58,067 nucleotides of DNA. It comes from Lentisphaeria bacterium. GTDB taxonomy: Bacteria > Verrucomicrobiota > Lentisphaeria > Victivallales > UBA1829. Below, in pieces: positions 8,428 through 17,178 of the stretch. Both the position numbers and the translations under genes were made by a program. The DNA lies in assembly GCA_017503375.1 (NCBI GenBank), contig JAFVTF010000065.1, positions 1 to 58,067 on the forward strand, written 5' to 3'. The notes under the pieces are model-generated. The model worked only from the letters and a program-made list of their open reading frames with translations. It did no database searches and had not been told where the DNA came from. How positions within the stretch are numbered: position 1 is the stretch's first letter; each line of letters opens with the position of its first letter.

Positions 8428-9635
8428 ATTTTCAGCCCCAAATTGCCCCCCATATAACAGGAATCATCGCAGAACTGCAGGCCGCCGGATATGAAGCTTA
8501 TCTGGTTGGCGGTGCTGTGCGTGATTTTCTCTTGCAGAGACAGCCCAAAGATTATGACATTTCCACTTCAGCCACGCCGGAAGAAGTGAAAAAAGTTTTC
8601 CGGAAAAACCGGGTTATGATCATCGGAAGACGGTTCCGTCTTGTTCATTTTTATCATGGAAACGAGATTATTGAAATCAGCACGTTCCGGAAAAAACCGG
8701 AGCCTGTCAGTGCCGCAGAACGTCCGAAAAAAGTTCAGGATGCTCCTGAAAATATGATTTTCCGTGATAATGAATTCGGAACTGTTCAGGAAGATGCGGA
8801 ACGGAGAGACTTTACCGTTAATGCTCTCTTTTACGATCCGGTCAATGATAAACTTTTTGATTTTACCGGAATGGGTGTGGAAGATATCAAAAACGGGATC
8901 GTCCGCGCAATCGGAGTCCCGAAAGTCCGGTTTGAAGAAGATCCTGTCCGTATCCTCCGGGCTTTGAAGCTGGTTGGACAATATGGGTTTACATTGGAGA
9001 AGGAAACTGCAGAAGCACTTCAGAATTCCATTGAGCTGATCAAACTGGCATCTGAATCCAGAATAACTTTGGAAATGGAAAAAGTTTTAAAGAATCCCTA
9101 CGGTGAAAAAATTCTCGAAGCATTTCACAATAATGGTTTTTTGAAATATTTTATGCCGGAGATTGATTCTCACTGGGATCATGAAGATATGGAATTCATC
9201 CGTGATATTCTGACAAAACGGAATGAACGGATACGGAATGGCGAGTACCGGGAAAGTATCTCTCTTGCATTGTCTGTTTTCGCCTATCCTTCCGCTGCCA
9301 GATGGATTGCTTCAGCGAAAAAGAAAACAGTTCAGACAAAAGCATTCCGTATGGAGATCGAAGATTTGGTTTCTTCCTTTTTCCTGCCGCAGCATCCTAC
9401 ACGGAGAGCCATCGGAGCCGCTGCCAGGACATTGCTGCTTCAGCCGGAATTTGCCTCCAATGACCCGAAAGTTCAGGATGATTTGAAGCGGCATCCCGGC
9501 TATGCACATGCAAGAGAACTTGCATTTATCCGGAATTCGATAAGACCTTTCCGGGAAGATTTTGAAGAAGTATTTCCGCCATCGCATAAAGAATACCGCA
9601 GTCATAAACGGAACCGGAAACGGAAAAGAACATAA
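8424..9635 (+). CDS. pcnB: Poly(A) polymerase I / CCA-adding-type nucleotidyltransferase
   Basis: 403 residues of the class II polymerase-beta nucleotidyltransferase family. L-V-G-G-A-V-R-D at 27-34 is the nucleotide-binding motif, D-Y-D at 43-45 gives the catalytic carboxylates, and R-R-D-F-T-V-N-A-L follows at about 127-135. The segment GRRFRLVH (68-75) is the PcnB-type variant that distinguishes poly(A) polymerases from CCA-adding enzymes, and the R/K-rich tail (HKRNRKRKRT) also matches PcnB. It would add 3' oligo(A) tails that promote RNA decay; CCA addition cannot be excluded in the absence of another such gene. Second gene of the nadB operon, overlapping it by four bases, with the next gene 12 bases downstream. 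Confidence 0.88.
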   Translation: MNFQPQIAPHITGIIAELQAAGYEAYLVGGAVRDFLLQRQPKDYDISTSATPEEVKKVFRKNRVMIIGRRFRLVHFYHGNEIIEISTFRKKPEPVSAAERPKKVQDAPENMIFRDNEFGTVQEDAERRDFTVNALFYDPVNDKLFDFTGMGVEDIKNGIVRAIGVPKVRFEEDPVRILRALKLVGQYGFTLEKETAEALQNSIELIKLASESRITLEMEKVLKNPYGEKILEAFHNNGFLKYFMPEIDSHWDHEDMEFIRDILTKRNERIRNGEYRESISLALSVFAYPSAARWIASAKKKTVQTKAFRMEIEDLVSSFFLPQHPTRRAIGAAARTLLLQPEFASNDPKVQDDLKRHPGYAHARELAFIRNSIRPFREDFEEVFPPSHKEYRSHKRNRKRKRT

Positions 9636-9647
9636 CAGGAGAAACTT

Positions 9648-10895
9648 ATGCCGACCGCCCCGACAGATTGGAGTTCGATCATTTACAAAGGTGCAGAATC
9701 CGATGAGCTGGATTACAAAGCTGCACAGAACTGGAATGAACTTTCAAGAGGCGGCAGAGCCAAGTTTGTCCGGCATTGTCTGGCTCTGGCAAATACAAAA
9801 GGCGGTTATGTCGTCGTCGGGGTAGGGGAAGATTCCAATGGACGCCCCGTTGATTTTACCGGTTTGACGGAAGAGCAGAGCAAGTCTTTTGATCCTACTT
9901 CAGTCGGGAATTTTATCACCCGTTTTTCAGATCCTCCAATTGATTTTACGTTGGAACGTCCAGTTGTCGATGGAAAATGTTATGCTGTTTTTGCCGTCAA
10001 ACCATTCAAAGAACTCCCGCATGTCTGTCCGTCCAATTGCGAAGATGAACTGTTGAGAGGTGTTTTTTATATCCGCACGAAAGATGCATCCAGCCGTCCG
10101 GCATACCGGGCGACGGAATTGCATGGAATCATTCAGCGGGCATTGCGGAATCAGCGGGAGATGCTGGGCAGAATGCTGCGTGGAATCCTTTACGAAAATA
10201 AACTTGCGCCGACCAATGATGTTTCCGATGCTTCATTTTTTTCGGAAGAACTGCTCCACTCCAGGATGTTCTTTAATAAACATGTCAAATCCAAACCGGG
10301 AAGTTACCGGATGGAATTTTATATTCTTCCGGAAAAATATAAAGAGGATCGCAATACGCTGCCGGAGCTCCGGAATGCTGCGGATAATGCTGTTTTACTT
10401 TATCCAGGCGGCGATACACTTTCTGATATGGATTTCTCTGACAGTTATTTTACGAACACAAGTTTACGCGGTTTCAACAATTCCGGCTGTGTGATGATGC
10501 AGCTGTGGCGTTCCGGGATGCTGCATTTTATCGGAGAATTTCCGCTTAGTAATGATGGCAAAGTTCCTTTCCGGAGGTTGAGCGAATTTATCGCCCGTTC
10601 TGTTGTTTTTGCATCTCAATATTATACTGCTTTGGGCTATACGGATGAGCTTCTTACGTTGAATTTCCGTATGGAAAAAAGTGAGGATTTGATTCTTGCT
10701 GACGGGAAATCTCCGGATGGGCGTTGCCGGATTCCTGAAATTCAGATCAAACAGGAACGTTCTGTTTCTGATCTTGCAAGCGGGAAGGAAAATCATGCCG
10801 CAAGACTTCTCCGGTCTGCATCAGAACGGTTTAATTTCGAGCCTCCGTCAGAGAGTTATTTTCTTAAAGAAGTTCAGGAATCTCTGCAAAGGTGA
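9648..10895 (+). CDS. AlbA_2 (Schlafen-like ATPase domain) putative DNA-binding protein
   Basis: 415 residues. The first ~200 match the AlbA_2 domain (formerly AAA_4): E-S-D-E-L-D-Y-K at about 17-24, then CLALANTKGGYVVVGVGED (about 46-64), and a later RTKDASSRPAYRATELHGII that fits the G/R-T-x-S-x-x-A motif. Such domains occur in predicted transcriptional regulators and in eukaryotic Schlafens. The C-terminal half has no recognised domain; it looks like a mixed alpha/beta fold and is not the winged helix often found in this family. AGGAG precedes the ATG. Third gene of the nadB-pcnB operon, 12 bases after pcnB, a context suggesting a role in nucleic-acid metabolism, though this is weak inference. 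Carries a GGGTAGGG octamer at 9820 created with a valine GTA codon. Confidence 0.8.
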   Translation: MPTAPTDWSSIIYKGAESDELDYKAAQNWNELSRGGRAKFVRHCLALANTKGGYVVVGVGEDSNGRPVDFTGLTEEQSKSFDPTSVGNFITRFSDPPIDFTLERPVVDGKCYAVFAVKPFKELPHVCPSNCEDELLRGVFYIRTKDASSRPAYRATELHGIIQRALRNQREMLGRMLRGILYENKLAPTNDVSDASFFSEELLHSRMFFNKHVKSKPGSYRMEFYILPEKYKEDRNTLPELRNAADNAVLLYPGGDTLSDMDFSDSYFTNTSLRGFNNSGCVMMQLWRSGMLHFIGEFPLSNDGKVPFRRLSEFIARSVVFASQYYTALGYTDELLTLNFRMEKSEDLILADGKSPDGRCRIPEIQIKQERSVSDLASGKENHAARLLRSASERFNFEPPSESYFLKEVQESLQR

Positions 10896-10946
10896 ATTTT
10901 TTTTCAAAAAAAGTGCATGATAGTATGAAATAATTGCTGTTCTGCA

Positions 10947-10975
10947 TTGAAAAAATGCCGATTCGGGTGTATATT
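10947..10975 (+). promoter_or_regulatory. purL promoter
   Basis: TTGAAA at 10947-10952 and TATATT at 10970-10975 with 17 bases between, 40 bases before the purL start codon. No PurR-like operator or purine riboswitch structure was noticed. Confidence 0.75.
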
Positions 10976-11015
10976 TCTGTGTATTTAAAAACTAAATCCA
11001 ATTTGGGAGATACGA

Positions 11016-13961
11016 ATGGATTACAGAATTGAAATGATGGTCAAGCCCCAGTGGCATGATGCCCGTGGAGCCGCAGTGCTGGAAAAAATCCGCAACTTCT
11101 TCAAAAAGGAAGTTCAGGATCTCCGTACCCGTGACGTGTTCACCGTTTCTGCTGATATCACAGCAGAGCAGGCTGATCAGATCGGTCACGAACTCTCCAA
11201 CCCCGTTTTGCAGAACTACCTCGTCGGCGAAAGTTCTTTGCCGGAAGGCGTTAACTTTGTCGTTGCCGTCGGATTCCGTCCCGGTGTGACTGACAATGTG
11301 GCAAGAACCGCCCGCGAAGCAATCGGCGATATCATCGGCCGCCGTCTTGCCGCAGGGGAAGATGCTTACAGCTCCGTGGAATATCTTTTCACAGCCCCCG
11401 CTTTGAATATCGAAGATATCAAAGAAATTGCTGACGGCTTGCTCGCAAACAAACTGATCGAAACTGTCACCGTTATGACCGCTGATGAAGTCAAAAAGAA
11501 CGGTATGCCTTTGAATAAACCTGTAGTCAACGGCGTTGGCGGCGGTGAAGTCCGCACCATTAACCTGAGCGTTTCCGATGAAGAACTGGTCAATATTTCC
11601 AAAAAAGGAACATTGGCTCTGACTCTTGAAGAAATGAAATCCATCCAGAACTACTTCCACAGTGCTGAAAACCGTGAAAAATACGGTCTCACCAAAGAAC
11701 CCACCGATGTGGAACTGGAAGTCCTGGCTCAGACCTGGTCCGAACACTGCAAACACAAAATCTTCAGTGCTGAAGTTGAATATACCGATGAAGACGGCAA
11801 GAAAGAAACCTTTGTTTCTCTCTACAAAACCTTCATTAAAAACGGTACAAAAGAAGTTGCAAAGAAGATCGATTGGCTCGTTTCTGTCTTCACAGACAAT
11901 GCCGGAGTGATCAAGTTCAATGATAAATTCGACCTTGCTTACAAAGTCGAAACCCATAACAGTCCCTCCGCTCTTGACCCCTACGGCGGCGCTATGACCG
12001 GCATTGTCGGTGTGAACCGCGACCCCATGGGAACAGGGCAGGGCGCAAATCTTCTTCTGAACGTCTGGGGTTACTGTCTCGGCTCCCCGTTCACTGACCC
12101 CGAAGATGTTCCGGAAGGTCTTCTCCACCCGCGCCGTCTCCGTGATGGCGTTCACAAAGGTGTGATCGACGGCGGTAACCAGAGCGGTATTCCTTATGCT
12201 TCCGGCTGGGAACGTTTTGACAAACGTTATATCGGTAAACCCCTCGTTTACTGCGGTACATTGGGAACGATTCCCCGCAAGTGCGGTAAAGTCGATGGCT
12301 GGACAAAGACCATCAAGCCCGGCGACCTTATCGTTATGGCTGGCGGAAGAATCGGAAAAGACGGTATCCACGGCGCAACATTCTCCAGTGAAGAGCTGCA
12401 CAAAGACAGTCCCGTTCAGGCTGTTCAGATCGGTGACCCCATCACCCAGAAAAAGATGTCCGACTTCATGTATGAAATCCGTGACAAAAACCTCTATCGT
12501 TTCGTGACCGATAACGGGGCAGGGGGACTTTCCTCCTCCGTCGGGGAAATGGCTGAAGTTTGCAACGGCTGTGTGATGGATCTTGCAAAAGCTCCGCTCA
12601 AATATGCCGGAATGAATCCCTGGGAAATCCTGGTTTCCGAAGCTCAGGAACGTATGAGTTTCGCAGTACCGCCGGAAAATATCGACGAATTCCTCGCGGC
12701 TGCAAAAGCACGCGATGTGGAAGCTACAGTTCTCGGTGAATTCACTGATGACGGTCTCTTCCGTATGCTTTATAATGACAAGACCGTTGCATGCATCGAA
12801 ATCAAATTCATGCATGAAGGTCTGCCCCAGATGAAGCTCAAAGCAAAATGGGAACCTCCGAAGTTTGAAGAACCCTGTCTCAAAGACAGAAATCTCAAAG
12901 ATGATGTTGTTAAGATTCTTGGCGATTTGAACATCTGTTCCTGCGAATACAAAGCAAGACAGTATGACCACGAAGTGAAAGGTTTGAGTGTGATCAAGCC
13001 TTACACCGGAGTCAAACGCGACGTCATGCAGGATGCTACAGTTTACATGGCAGAACCCCTCGGAAAAGAAGGTATCGTTCTTACTTCCGGTATGCTCCCC
13101 AGCTACAGTGATATCGACACCTATCACATGATGGCTTCTTCTATGGACCTTGCTATCCGCCAGGCAGTTGCAGTCGGTGCAAGACCCGATCACATCGCCG
13201 GTCTCGACAACTTCTGCTGGCCCGACCCGGTCCAGAGTGAAAAGACTCCGGACGGCGAATACAAGATGGCACAGCTCGTCCGTGCAAATAAAGCGCTTTA
13301 CGACTACGCTATTGCATTCTCCGTTCCTTGCGTTTCCGGTAAGGACAGTATGAAGAATGACAGTACCCGCGGCGGCAAAAAGATTTCCATTCCGCCGTCA
13401 GTCCTCTTCTCTGTTATGGGTAAGATGGATGATGTCTCCAAAGCCCGCAGTTTGGATGCCAAGTTTGCCGGTGATGCGATCTGCGTGATCGGTGATACCA
13501 AGAAAGAACTCGGCGGAAGTGAATATTTCAACATGCTCGGTTATGTCGGTAACGATGTCCCGAAGGTTGATGCTGAGCTTGCAAACAAGACCTACAAAGC
13601 ATTCCATGAAGCAATTGAAAGCGGAATCCTTCACTCCTCCATGTCTCCGGCTCTCGGAGGTTTGGCAGTAGCCTTCTCCAAGATGGCAATGGGTGGACGT
13701 CTCGGTGCAAAGATCGATCTCAATGCGATCCCGAAACAGGGCGAACTTTCCGATATTGAAACTCTGTTCTCTGAATCCAACACCCGTTTTGTTGTCACCT
13801 GTGCAAAAGAAGATGTTGCGAAACTTGCCAAGATCTTTGAAGGTCTTCCCTTCGCTCAGGTCGGTGAAACCACCGCAGATCAGAACCTTGTCCTCGGCGA
13901 TGTCTCCATTCCGCTCGACGAAATGGTCAAGAGCTACAAGACCACATTGGATCACATTTGA
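11016..13961 (+). CDS. purL: Phosphoribosylformylglycinamidine synthase, PurS-PurL fusion
   Basis: 981 residues. Converts FGAR, ATP and glutamine-derived ammonia to FGAM in purine synthesis. The first ~160 residues look like PurS-type segments (VKPQWHDARGAAVLEKIRNF and NPVLQNYLVGE), followed by the PurL core with LAQTWSEHCKHK, the VETHNSPSALDPYGGAMTG ATP site, and a second half with ASSMDLAIRQAVAVGARPDH and VSGKDSMKND. The glutaminase domain of the large E. coli enzyme is absent, so a separate PurQ is needed; it is not in the window. Codon use (many GTC, GGC, CTC, CCC) is more biased than its neighbours, suggesting high expression. Single-gene unit with its own promoter and terminator. A 733-codon open frame on the opposite strand is a shadow. 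Confidence 0.95.
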   Translation: MDYRIEMMVKPQWHDARGAAVLEKIRNFFKKEVQDLRTRDVFTVSADITAEQADQIGHELSNPVLQNYLVGESSLPEGVNFVVAVGFRPGVTDNVARTAREAIGDIIGRRLAAGEDAYSSVEYLFTAPALNIEDIKEIADGLLANKLIETVTVMTADEVKKNGMPLNKPVVNGVGGGEVRTINLSVSDEELVNISKKGTLALTLEEMKSIQNYFHSAENREKYGLTKEPTDVELEVLAQTWSEHCKHKIFSAEVEYTDEDGKKETFVSLYKTFIKNGTKEVAKKIDWLVSVFTDNAGVIKFNDKFDLAYKVETHNSPSALDPYGGAMTGIVGVNRDPMGTGQGANLLLNVWGYCLGSPFTDPEDVPEGLLHPRRLRDGVHKGVIDGGNQSGIPYASGWERFDKRYIGKPLVYCGTLGTIPRKCGKVDGWTKTIKPGDLIVMAGGRIGKDGIHGATFSSEELHKDSPVQAVQIGDPITQKKMSDFMYEIRDKNLYRFVTDNGAGGLSSSVGEMAEVCNGCVMDLAKAPLKYAGMNPWEILVSEAQERMSFAVPPENIDEFLAAAKARDVEATVLGEFTDDGLFRMLYNDKTVACIEIKFMHEGLPQMKLKAKWEPPKFEEPCLKDRNLKDDVVKILGDLNICSCEYKARQYDHEVKGLSVIKPYTGVKRDVMQDATVYMAEPLGKEGIVLTSGMLPSYSDIDTYHMMASSMDLAIRQAVAVGARPDHIAGLDNFCWPDPVQSEKTPDGEYKMAQLVRANKALYDYAIAFSVPCVSGKDSMKNDSTRGGKKISIPPSVLFSVMGKMDDVSKARSLDAKFAGDAICVIGDTKKELGGSEYFNMLGYVGNDVPKVDAELANKTYKAFHEAIESGILHSSMSPALGGLAVAFSKMAMGGRLGAKIDLNAIPKQGELSDIETLFSESNTRFVVTCAKEDVAKLAKIFEGLPFAQVGETTADQNLVLGDVSIPLDEMVKSYKTTLDHI

Positions 13962-13985
13962 TCTGACTGAAAATTGTCAATCAAG

Positions 13986-14023
13986 AGCATCGGCTGGAAT
14001 TCCCTGCCGGTGCTTTTTTTTTT
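13986..14023 (+). terminator. Intrinsic terminator of purL
   Basis: AGCATCGGCTGG (13986-13997) pairs with CCCTGCCGGTGCT (14002-14014) around an AATT loop, with minor mismatches, and is followed by a long T-run. It begins 24 bases after the purL stop. Confidence 0.9.
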
Positions 14024-14043
14024 GAGAAATAACTGTAAAAACA

Positions 14044-14072
14044 TTGCAAAAATTTTCTAACAGTGTTATATT
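14044..14072 (+). promoter_or_regulatory. Promoter of the second ceramidase-like gene
   Basis: TTGCAA at 14044-14049 and TATATT at 14067-14072, spacer 17, placed between the purL terminator and the AAGGAG box at 14101. Confidence 0.65.
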
Positions 14073-14112
14073 ACAAAAAGTTATCTTCAAACACATATAA
14101 AAGGAGTTGAAA

Positions 14113-15459
14113 ATGAAAGCTGGTTTTTCTGTTGTTGATATCACCCCGGAACCCGGAATTTATCTCACCGGATACGGAATGCCGGAACGTTTGGCAACGG
14201 GTGTTCATTCCCCTTTAACAGCAACCGCGATGGTCATGAACGATGGCGAAAAAAACGCTGCAGTGATCAGTTTGGACTGGTGTTTTGTTGATTGGGAGCT
14301 GACAAAGGACATCCGGCGTGCGATTTTTGAAAAGACCGGAATTCCGGAACAGAATATCCTGCTCAGTTGTACTCATACCCATTCCGCACCGCATACAACA
14401 TACATGAGAACACTTGGGAGAACAGCAGTCGATCCGGAATATAAAGGTGTGGAATATGCAAAGAACTCCATTCCTTCTATTGTAGATGCAGTTGAACAAG
14501 CCAAAGCCTCTATATGTGAAGTCTCTGCATGTTTTGCTGCCGGTAAAACTGAAACCGGAGTTTCCCGCCGCGGGATGGATAAAAATGGTATCGTATCAGG
14601 ATTTATTGCTGACCCCGATGCGATTTATGACAGCAATATGACAGTTGTCCGTTTTAAGAATTCTGAAACACAAGAAGATATCGGTATCTTTATTCATTGC
14701 AGCGCGCATAATACAGCTATGGGAAGTTTTAATCGGGAAATCTCCAGTGACTGGTGCGGTGCTATGAGAAAACGGGTCGGAAAATACTATGACGTTCCGA
14801 TTATTTTTATAAACGGTGCAATCGGTGATGTGGGCCCCAGAACCAACTACTGGATTTCCAGCGAGGAACAATTCGGATACAGTGCCGGGGTAGGGGACGG
14901 ACCGTCCTCTGTGGAAGAAGTCGGCTATCGGGCTGCAACGGATGCCCTCACTCTCCTGCAGAATATGCGGGATTTCCGTTCTGATCTTCCCTTGCGGATG
15001 AACACGGCAACGATTGAAATGCCGCAGGAGATTCCTTATTCAGAAGCAGAAGCCGAAGTTATTATGAAAAAATATGATTCCACTGCCGAAAACAATGTGG
15101 AACCGCCGCTTGGATATCAGCTGGCAAAAATTGCGCTTCAGACATGGAAACAGCCCTTGCAGCCGACTTTATCATTTGAACAGACTGTGATTGCATTCGG
15201 ACCGTTGGCAATTGCGCCGTTTCCGTTTGAGATGTTCTCTGTCTTTTCCTTGAGATTGCGGAAATTCGGACCGTTCCAGTACACTTTGCTTTGCAGCAAT
15301 ACCAACGGCAGAAATGGCTATTGTCCTGACCGTGGAGCTTTTGCCTGCGGCGGTTATGAACCTGAATGTCTGAAATGTATCCGTCCGTATGTTATCAAAC
15401 CGGAAGCCGGAGATCTTGCAGTGGTTCAGACATTGGAATCTTTAGGGAAAATGGTTTGA
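14113..15459 (+). CDS. Neutral/alkaline ceramidase-like protein
   Basis: 448 residues from the ATG at 14113, chosen because AAGGAG lies at 14101-14106; an in-frame TTG at 14107 overlaps that box. Same family as 1652-3046 but clearly divergent. Landmarks: V-D-I-T-P at 8-12, the G-Y-G-M turn, the metal motif T-H-T-H-S-A-P-H at 87-94, H-C-S-A-H-N at 195-200 and N-G-A-I-G-D-V-G-P at 234-242. These match positions of the zinc ligands and active site of neutral ceramidases (established for that family), but like its relative the protein lacks the C-terminal immunoglobulin-like domain and a signal peptide. Probably an intracellular amidohydrolase of unknown substrate. Monocistronic: promoter directly upstream, and the inverted-repeat unit with the four-helix-bundle gene begins one base after its stop. 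Confidence 0.82.
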   Translation: MKAGFSVVDITPEPGIYLTGYGMPERLATGVHSPLTATAMVMNDGEKNAAVISLDWCFVDWELTKDIRRAIFEKTGIPEQNILLSCTHTHSAPHTTYMRTLGRTAVDPEYKGVEYAKNSIPSIVDAVEQAKASICEVSACFAAGKTETGVSRRGMDKNGIVSGFIADPDAIYDSNMTVVRFKNSETQEDIGIFIHCSAHNTAMGSFNREISSDWCGAMRKRVGKYYDVPIIFINGAIGDVGPRTNYWISSEEQFGYSAGVGDGPSSVEEVGYRAATDALTLLQNMRDFRSDLPLRMNTATIEMPQEIPYSEAEAEVIMKKYDSTAENNVEPPLGYQLAKIALQTWKQPLQPTLSFEQTVIAFGPLAIAPFPFEMFSVFSLRLRKFGPFQYTLLCSNTNGRNGYCPDRGAFACGGYEPECLKCIRPYVIKPEAGDLAVVQTLESLGKMV

Positions 15460-15460
15460 A

Positions 15461-15500
15461 CAGAGTGAACGGAGTGTACAGAGTGTACGGTGGAGTAATC
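15461..15500 (+). repeat. Left inverted repeat flanking the four-helix-bundle gene
   Basis: GTGAAC, GTGTAC and GTGTACGG units spaced by GGA/AGA, followed by GGTGG. This tract is the imperfect reverse complement of the one at 16177-16213: GTGTACAGAGTGTACGGTGG here against GTGAACGGAGAGTACGGTGG there, and both are followed inward by a TTTTGA. It starts immediately after the stop of the previous gene. Confidence 0.7.
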
Positions 15501-15539
15501 GATTTTGAGATATTTTTATGTAAAGACAGGAAATAAAAA

Positions 15540-16133
15540 ATGTCTGATTTTTCCCAAGACTTAATTTTACCATCCGGCGGTTATGAAAAATTGACTACGT
15601 TCAAGCTTGCCAAATTGATTTATGATATTACCGTTCACTTTGTAAGACTTTATATAGATAGAAAATCACGAACCTGTGATCAAATGATCCAAGCAGCCCG
15701 CAGCGGAGTGCAAAATATCGCAGAGGGATCAATAGATGCGGCAACATCCGTAAAAATGGAATTAAATTTATACAATGTTGCAAGAGGTTCTTTGATTGAG
15801 TTGCGTAATGATTATCAGGACTTTCTCAGGCAGAATAACATATCTGTATGGAGTAAAACATCTCTGTTGTATAAAGAGTTCATTACACGGAGAGTCCATA
15901 CGGCGAAAGACTTCCGGGATTTTATTCAATGGGCGAACTCTTTCCCTGACAGCCCGGAATATGTGCAACACATTCCATATAAAGCAATTTTAGTCGCTAA
16001 TGCGACCTTGCTTCTGATCAATTCTGCGACATATCTTTTACGATGTCAAATCAAATCCAAAGCAGATCGTTTTCTTGAACAAGGCGGATTTTCAGAACGG
16101 ATGAGTCAGAAAAGACGCAGGATGCAAAAATAA
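15540..16133 (+). CDS. S23/IVP-type four-helix-bundle protein
   Basis: 197 residues, predicted all-helical. The core A-R-S-G-V-Q-N-I-A-E-G-S (about 49-60) and the later E-L-N-L-Y-N-V-A-R-G-S-L-I-E-L-R-N-D-Y matches the four-helix-bundle family related to proteins encoded in 23S rRNA intervening sequences and to the accessory proteins (Avd) of diversity-generating retroelements; the extended C-terminus corresponds to the 'suffix domain' variant. Family members form basic oligomeric barrels thought to bind nucleic acid; biochemical roles outside DGRs are poorly known. No reverse transcriptase or variable repeat is nearby, so this is not a DGR accessory gene here. The gene stands alone between inverted repeats (15461-15500 and 16177-16213), resembling a mobile unit. 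A possible ribosome site is the AGGAAATAAAAA before the ATG. Confidence 0.85.
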   Translation: MSDFSQDLILPSGGYEKLTTFKLAKLIYDITVHFVRLYIDRKSRTCDQMIQAARSGVQNIAEGSIDAATSVKMELNLYNVARGSLIELRNDYQDFLRQNNISVWSKTSLLYKEFITRRVHTAKDFRDFIQWANSFPDSPEYVQHIPYKAILVANATLLLINSATYLLRCQIKSKADRFLEQGGFSERMSQKRRRMQK

Positions 16134-16176
16134 AACCATCATCTCAGACAATAACGCTTATCAAAACCAATATTCC

Positions 16177-16213
16177 CACCGTACTCTCCGTTCACTCTGT
16201 ACACTCCGTACAC
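16177..16213 (-). repeat. Right inverted repeat flanking the four-helix-bundle gene
   Basis: CACCGTACTCTCCGTTCACT followed by CTGTACACTCCGTACAC, the imperfect mirror of the tract at 15461-15500. Together they bracket about 750 bases holding one gene. Confidence 0.7.
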
Positions 16214-16223
16214 AATAGGGCAG

Positions 16224-16251
16224 GGGGGCTGTCTGATAACAAACAGCCCCC
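16224..16251. terminator. GC-rich hairpin at the end of the epimerase operon
   Basis: GGGGGCTGT (16224-16232) pairs perfectly with ACAGCCCCC (16243-16251), ten bases beyond the stop of the minus-strand epimerase gene. On the minus strand a T-run precedes rather than follows the stem, so it may act as an RNA-stabilising 3' end instead of a classical terminator. Confidence 0.55.
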
Positions 16252-16260
16252 GAAAAAAGT

Positions 16261-17178
16261 TTATTTCGCCAGATTCTTGAAGTATTCAATGGTGGCATCC
16301 ATGCCTTCATTGAAGTCATACTTGTGAACAAATCCGGTACTCTTAAGCTTGTCAATGGCAGCCATGGAGTGCTTGACATCGCCGGGACGTTCGGGCAGAT
16401 AAACAACCTTGGAGGTGGAATTGACCTTTTCTTTGATCCGTTTCACCAGATCATTGATGGTAATCTTTCCGCCGTATGCAATATTGTAAACGCCTGTAAA
16501 TTCATGAGTTGCCATAAAAACATTGGCTTCCACAATGTCTTTTACATAGATAAAGTCACGGGTCTGTTCTCCATCACCGAAAATGGTGATATCTTCACCG
16601 GCAACAGCTTTTGCTGTGAAAATCGGAATTGCCGCTGCGTATGCGCTCTTTGGGTCCTGACGGGGACCGAACACGTTGAAGTAACGCAGGCAGGCTGTCT
16701 GAAGACGTCCGGTCTGAGTGAACATGTTGCAGTAATATTCTCCGTCAAGTTTTGTGATGGCATAGGGGCTTTTCGGTTCCGGGATCATGACTTCCCGCTT
16801 CGGCATTTCCGGATTGTCACCGTAGATCGCCGCACTGGTGCTGAAGCAGAGCTTCTTGACTTTCGCTTCGGCAGCTTCTTCCAGAACGTTGATCATTCCG
16901 GTGTTGTTGATTTTAATACATTCGGTGATATTAAACATGGATTCCGGAACGCTGATCATTGCTGCGAGGTGGAAAACATAGTCCACTCCCTGCATTGCTT
17001 CTTTGACCGCTGCACGGTCGCAGATGTCGCCTTCGATGAACTTGACATCCAGACCATCGAGGTTCTTTTTATAGCCGGAACGGAGGTTGTCAAGAACAAC
17101 GACTTCCGCTTTTCCCTGCCAATATTCTGCGATATGACTTCCGATAAATCCGGCTCCGCCTGTGATCAAAACTCTCAT
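16261..17178 (-). CDS. UDP-sugar 4-epimerase-type NAD-dependent epimerase/dehydratase
   Basis: 305 residues, extended short-chain dehydrogenase. G-G-A-G-F-I-G-S at 7-14 binds NAD; the catalytic residues are Ser113/Thr114/Ser115 (F-S-T-S-A-A-I-Y-G), Tyr139 and Lys143 (S-P-Y-A-I-T-K). The segment L-R-Y-F-N-V-F-G-P-R-Q-D-P and G-D-G-E-Q-T-R-D-F-I-Y-V are typical of UDP-GlcNAc/UDP-Glc 4-epimerases of the Gne/WbpP/GalE group, so interconversion of UDP-Glc(NAc) and UDP-Gal(NAc) is likely; decarboxylating or dehydrating relatives cannot be excluded. Its start overlaps the NahK-like gene by four bases. With the kinase and nucleotidyltransferase upstream it makes a sensible last step of hexosamine or galactose salvage into UDP-sugars. 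Confidence 0.88.
   Translation of the reverse strand: MRVLITGGAGFIGSHIAEYWQGKAEVVVLDNLRSGYKKNLDGLDVKFIEGDICDRAAVKEAMQGVDYVFHLAAMISVPESMFNITECIKINNTGMINVLEEAAEAKVKKLCFSTSAAIYGDNPEMPKREVMIPEPKSPYAITKLDGEYYCNMFTQTGRLQTACLRYFNVFGPRQDPKSAYAAAIPIFTAKAVAGEDITIFGDGEQTRDFIYVKDIVEANVFMATHEFTGVYNIAYGGKITINDLVKRIKEKVNSTSKVVYLPERPGDVKHSMAAIDKLKSTGFVHKYDFNEGMDATIEYFKNLAK

Noticed and set aside
10992..13193. A 733-codon open frame antisense to purL
   Set aside because: It has Cys-, His- and Phe-rich composition without domains and mirrors the strongly biased codons of purL; purL is unmistakable on the other strand.
15540..16133. Accessory (Avd-like) gene of a diversity-generating retroelement
   Set aside because: No reverse transcriptase, template repeat or variable repeat was found nearby.
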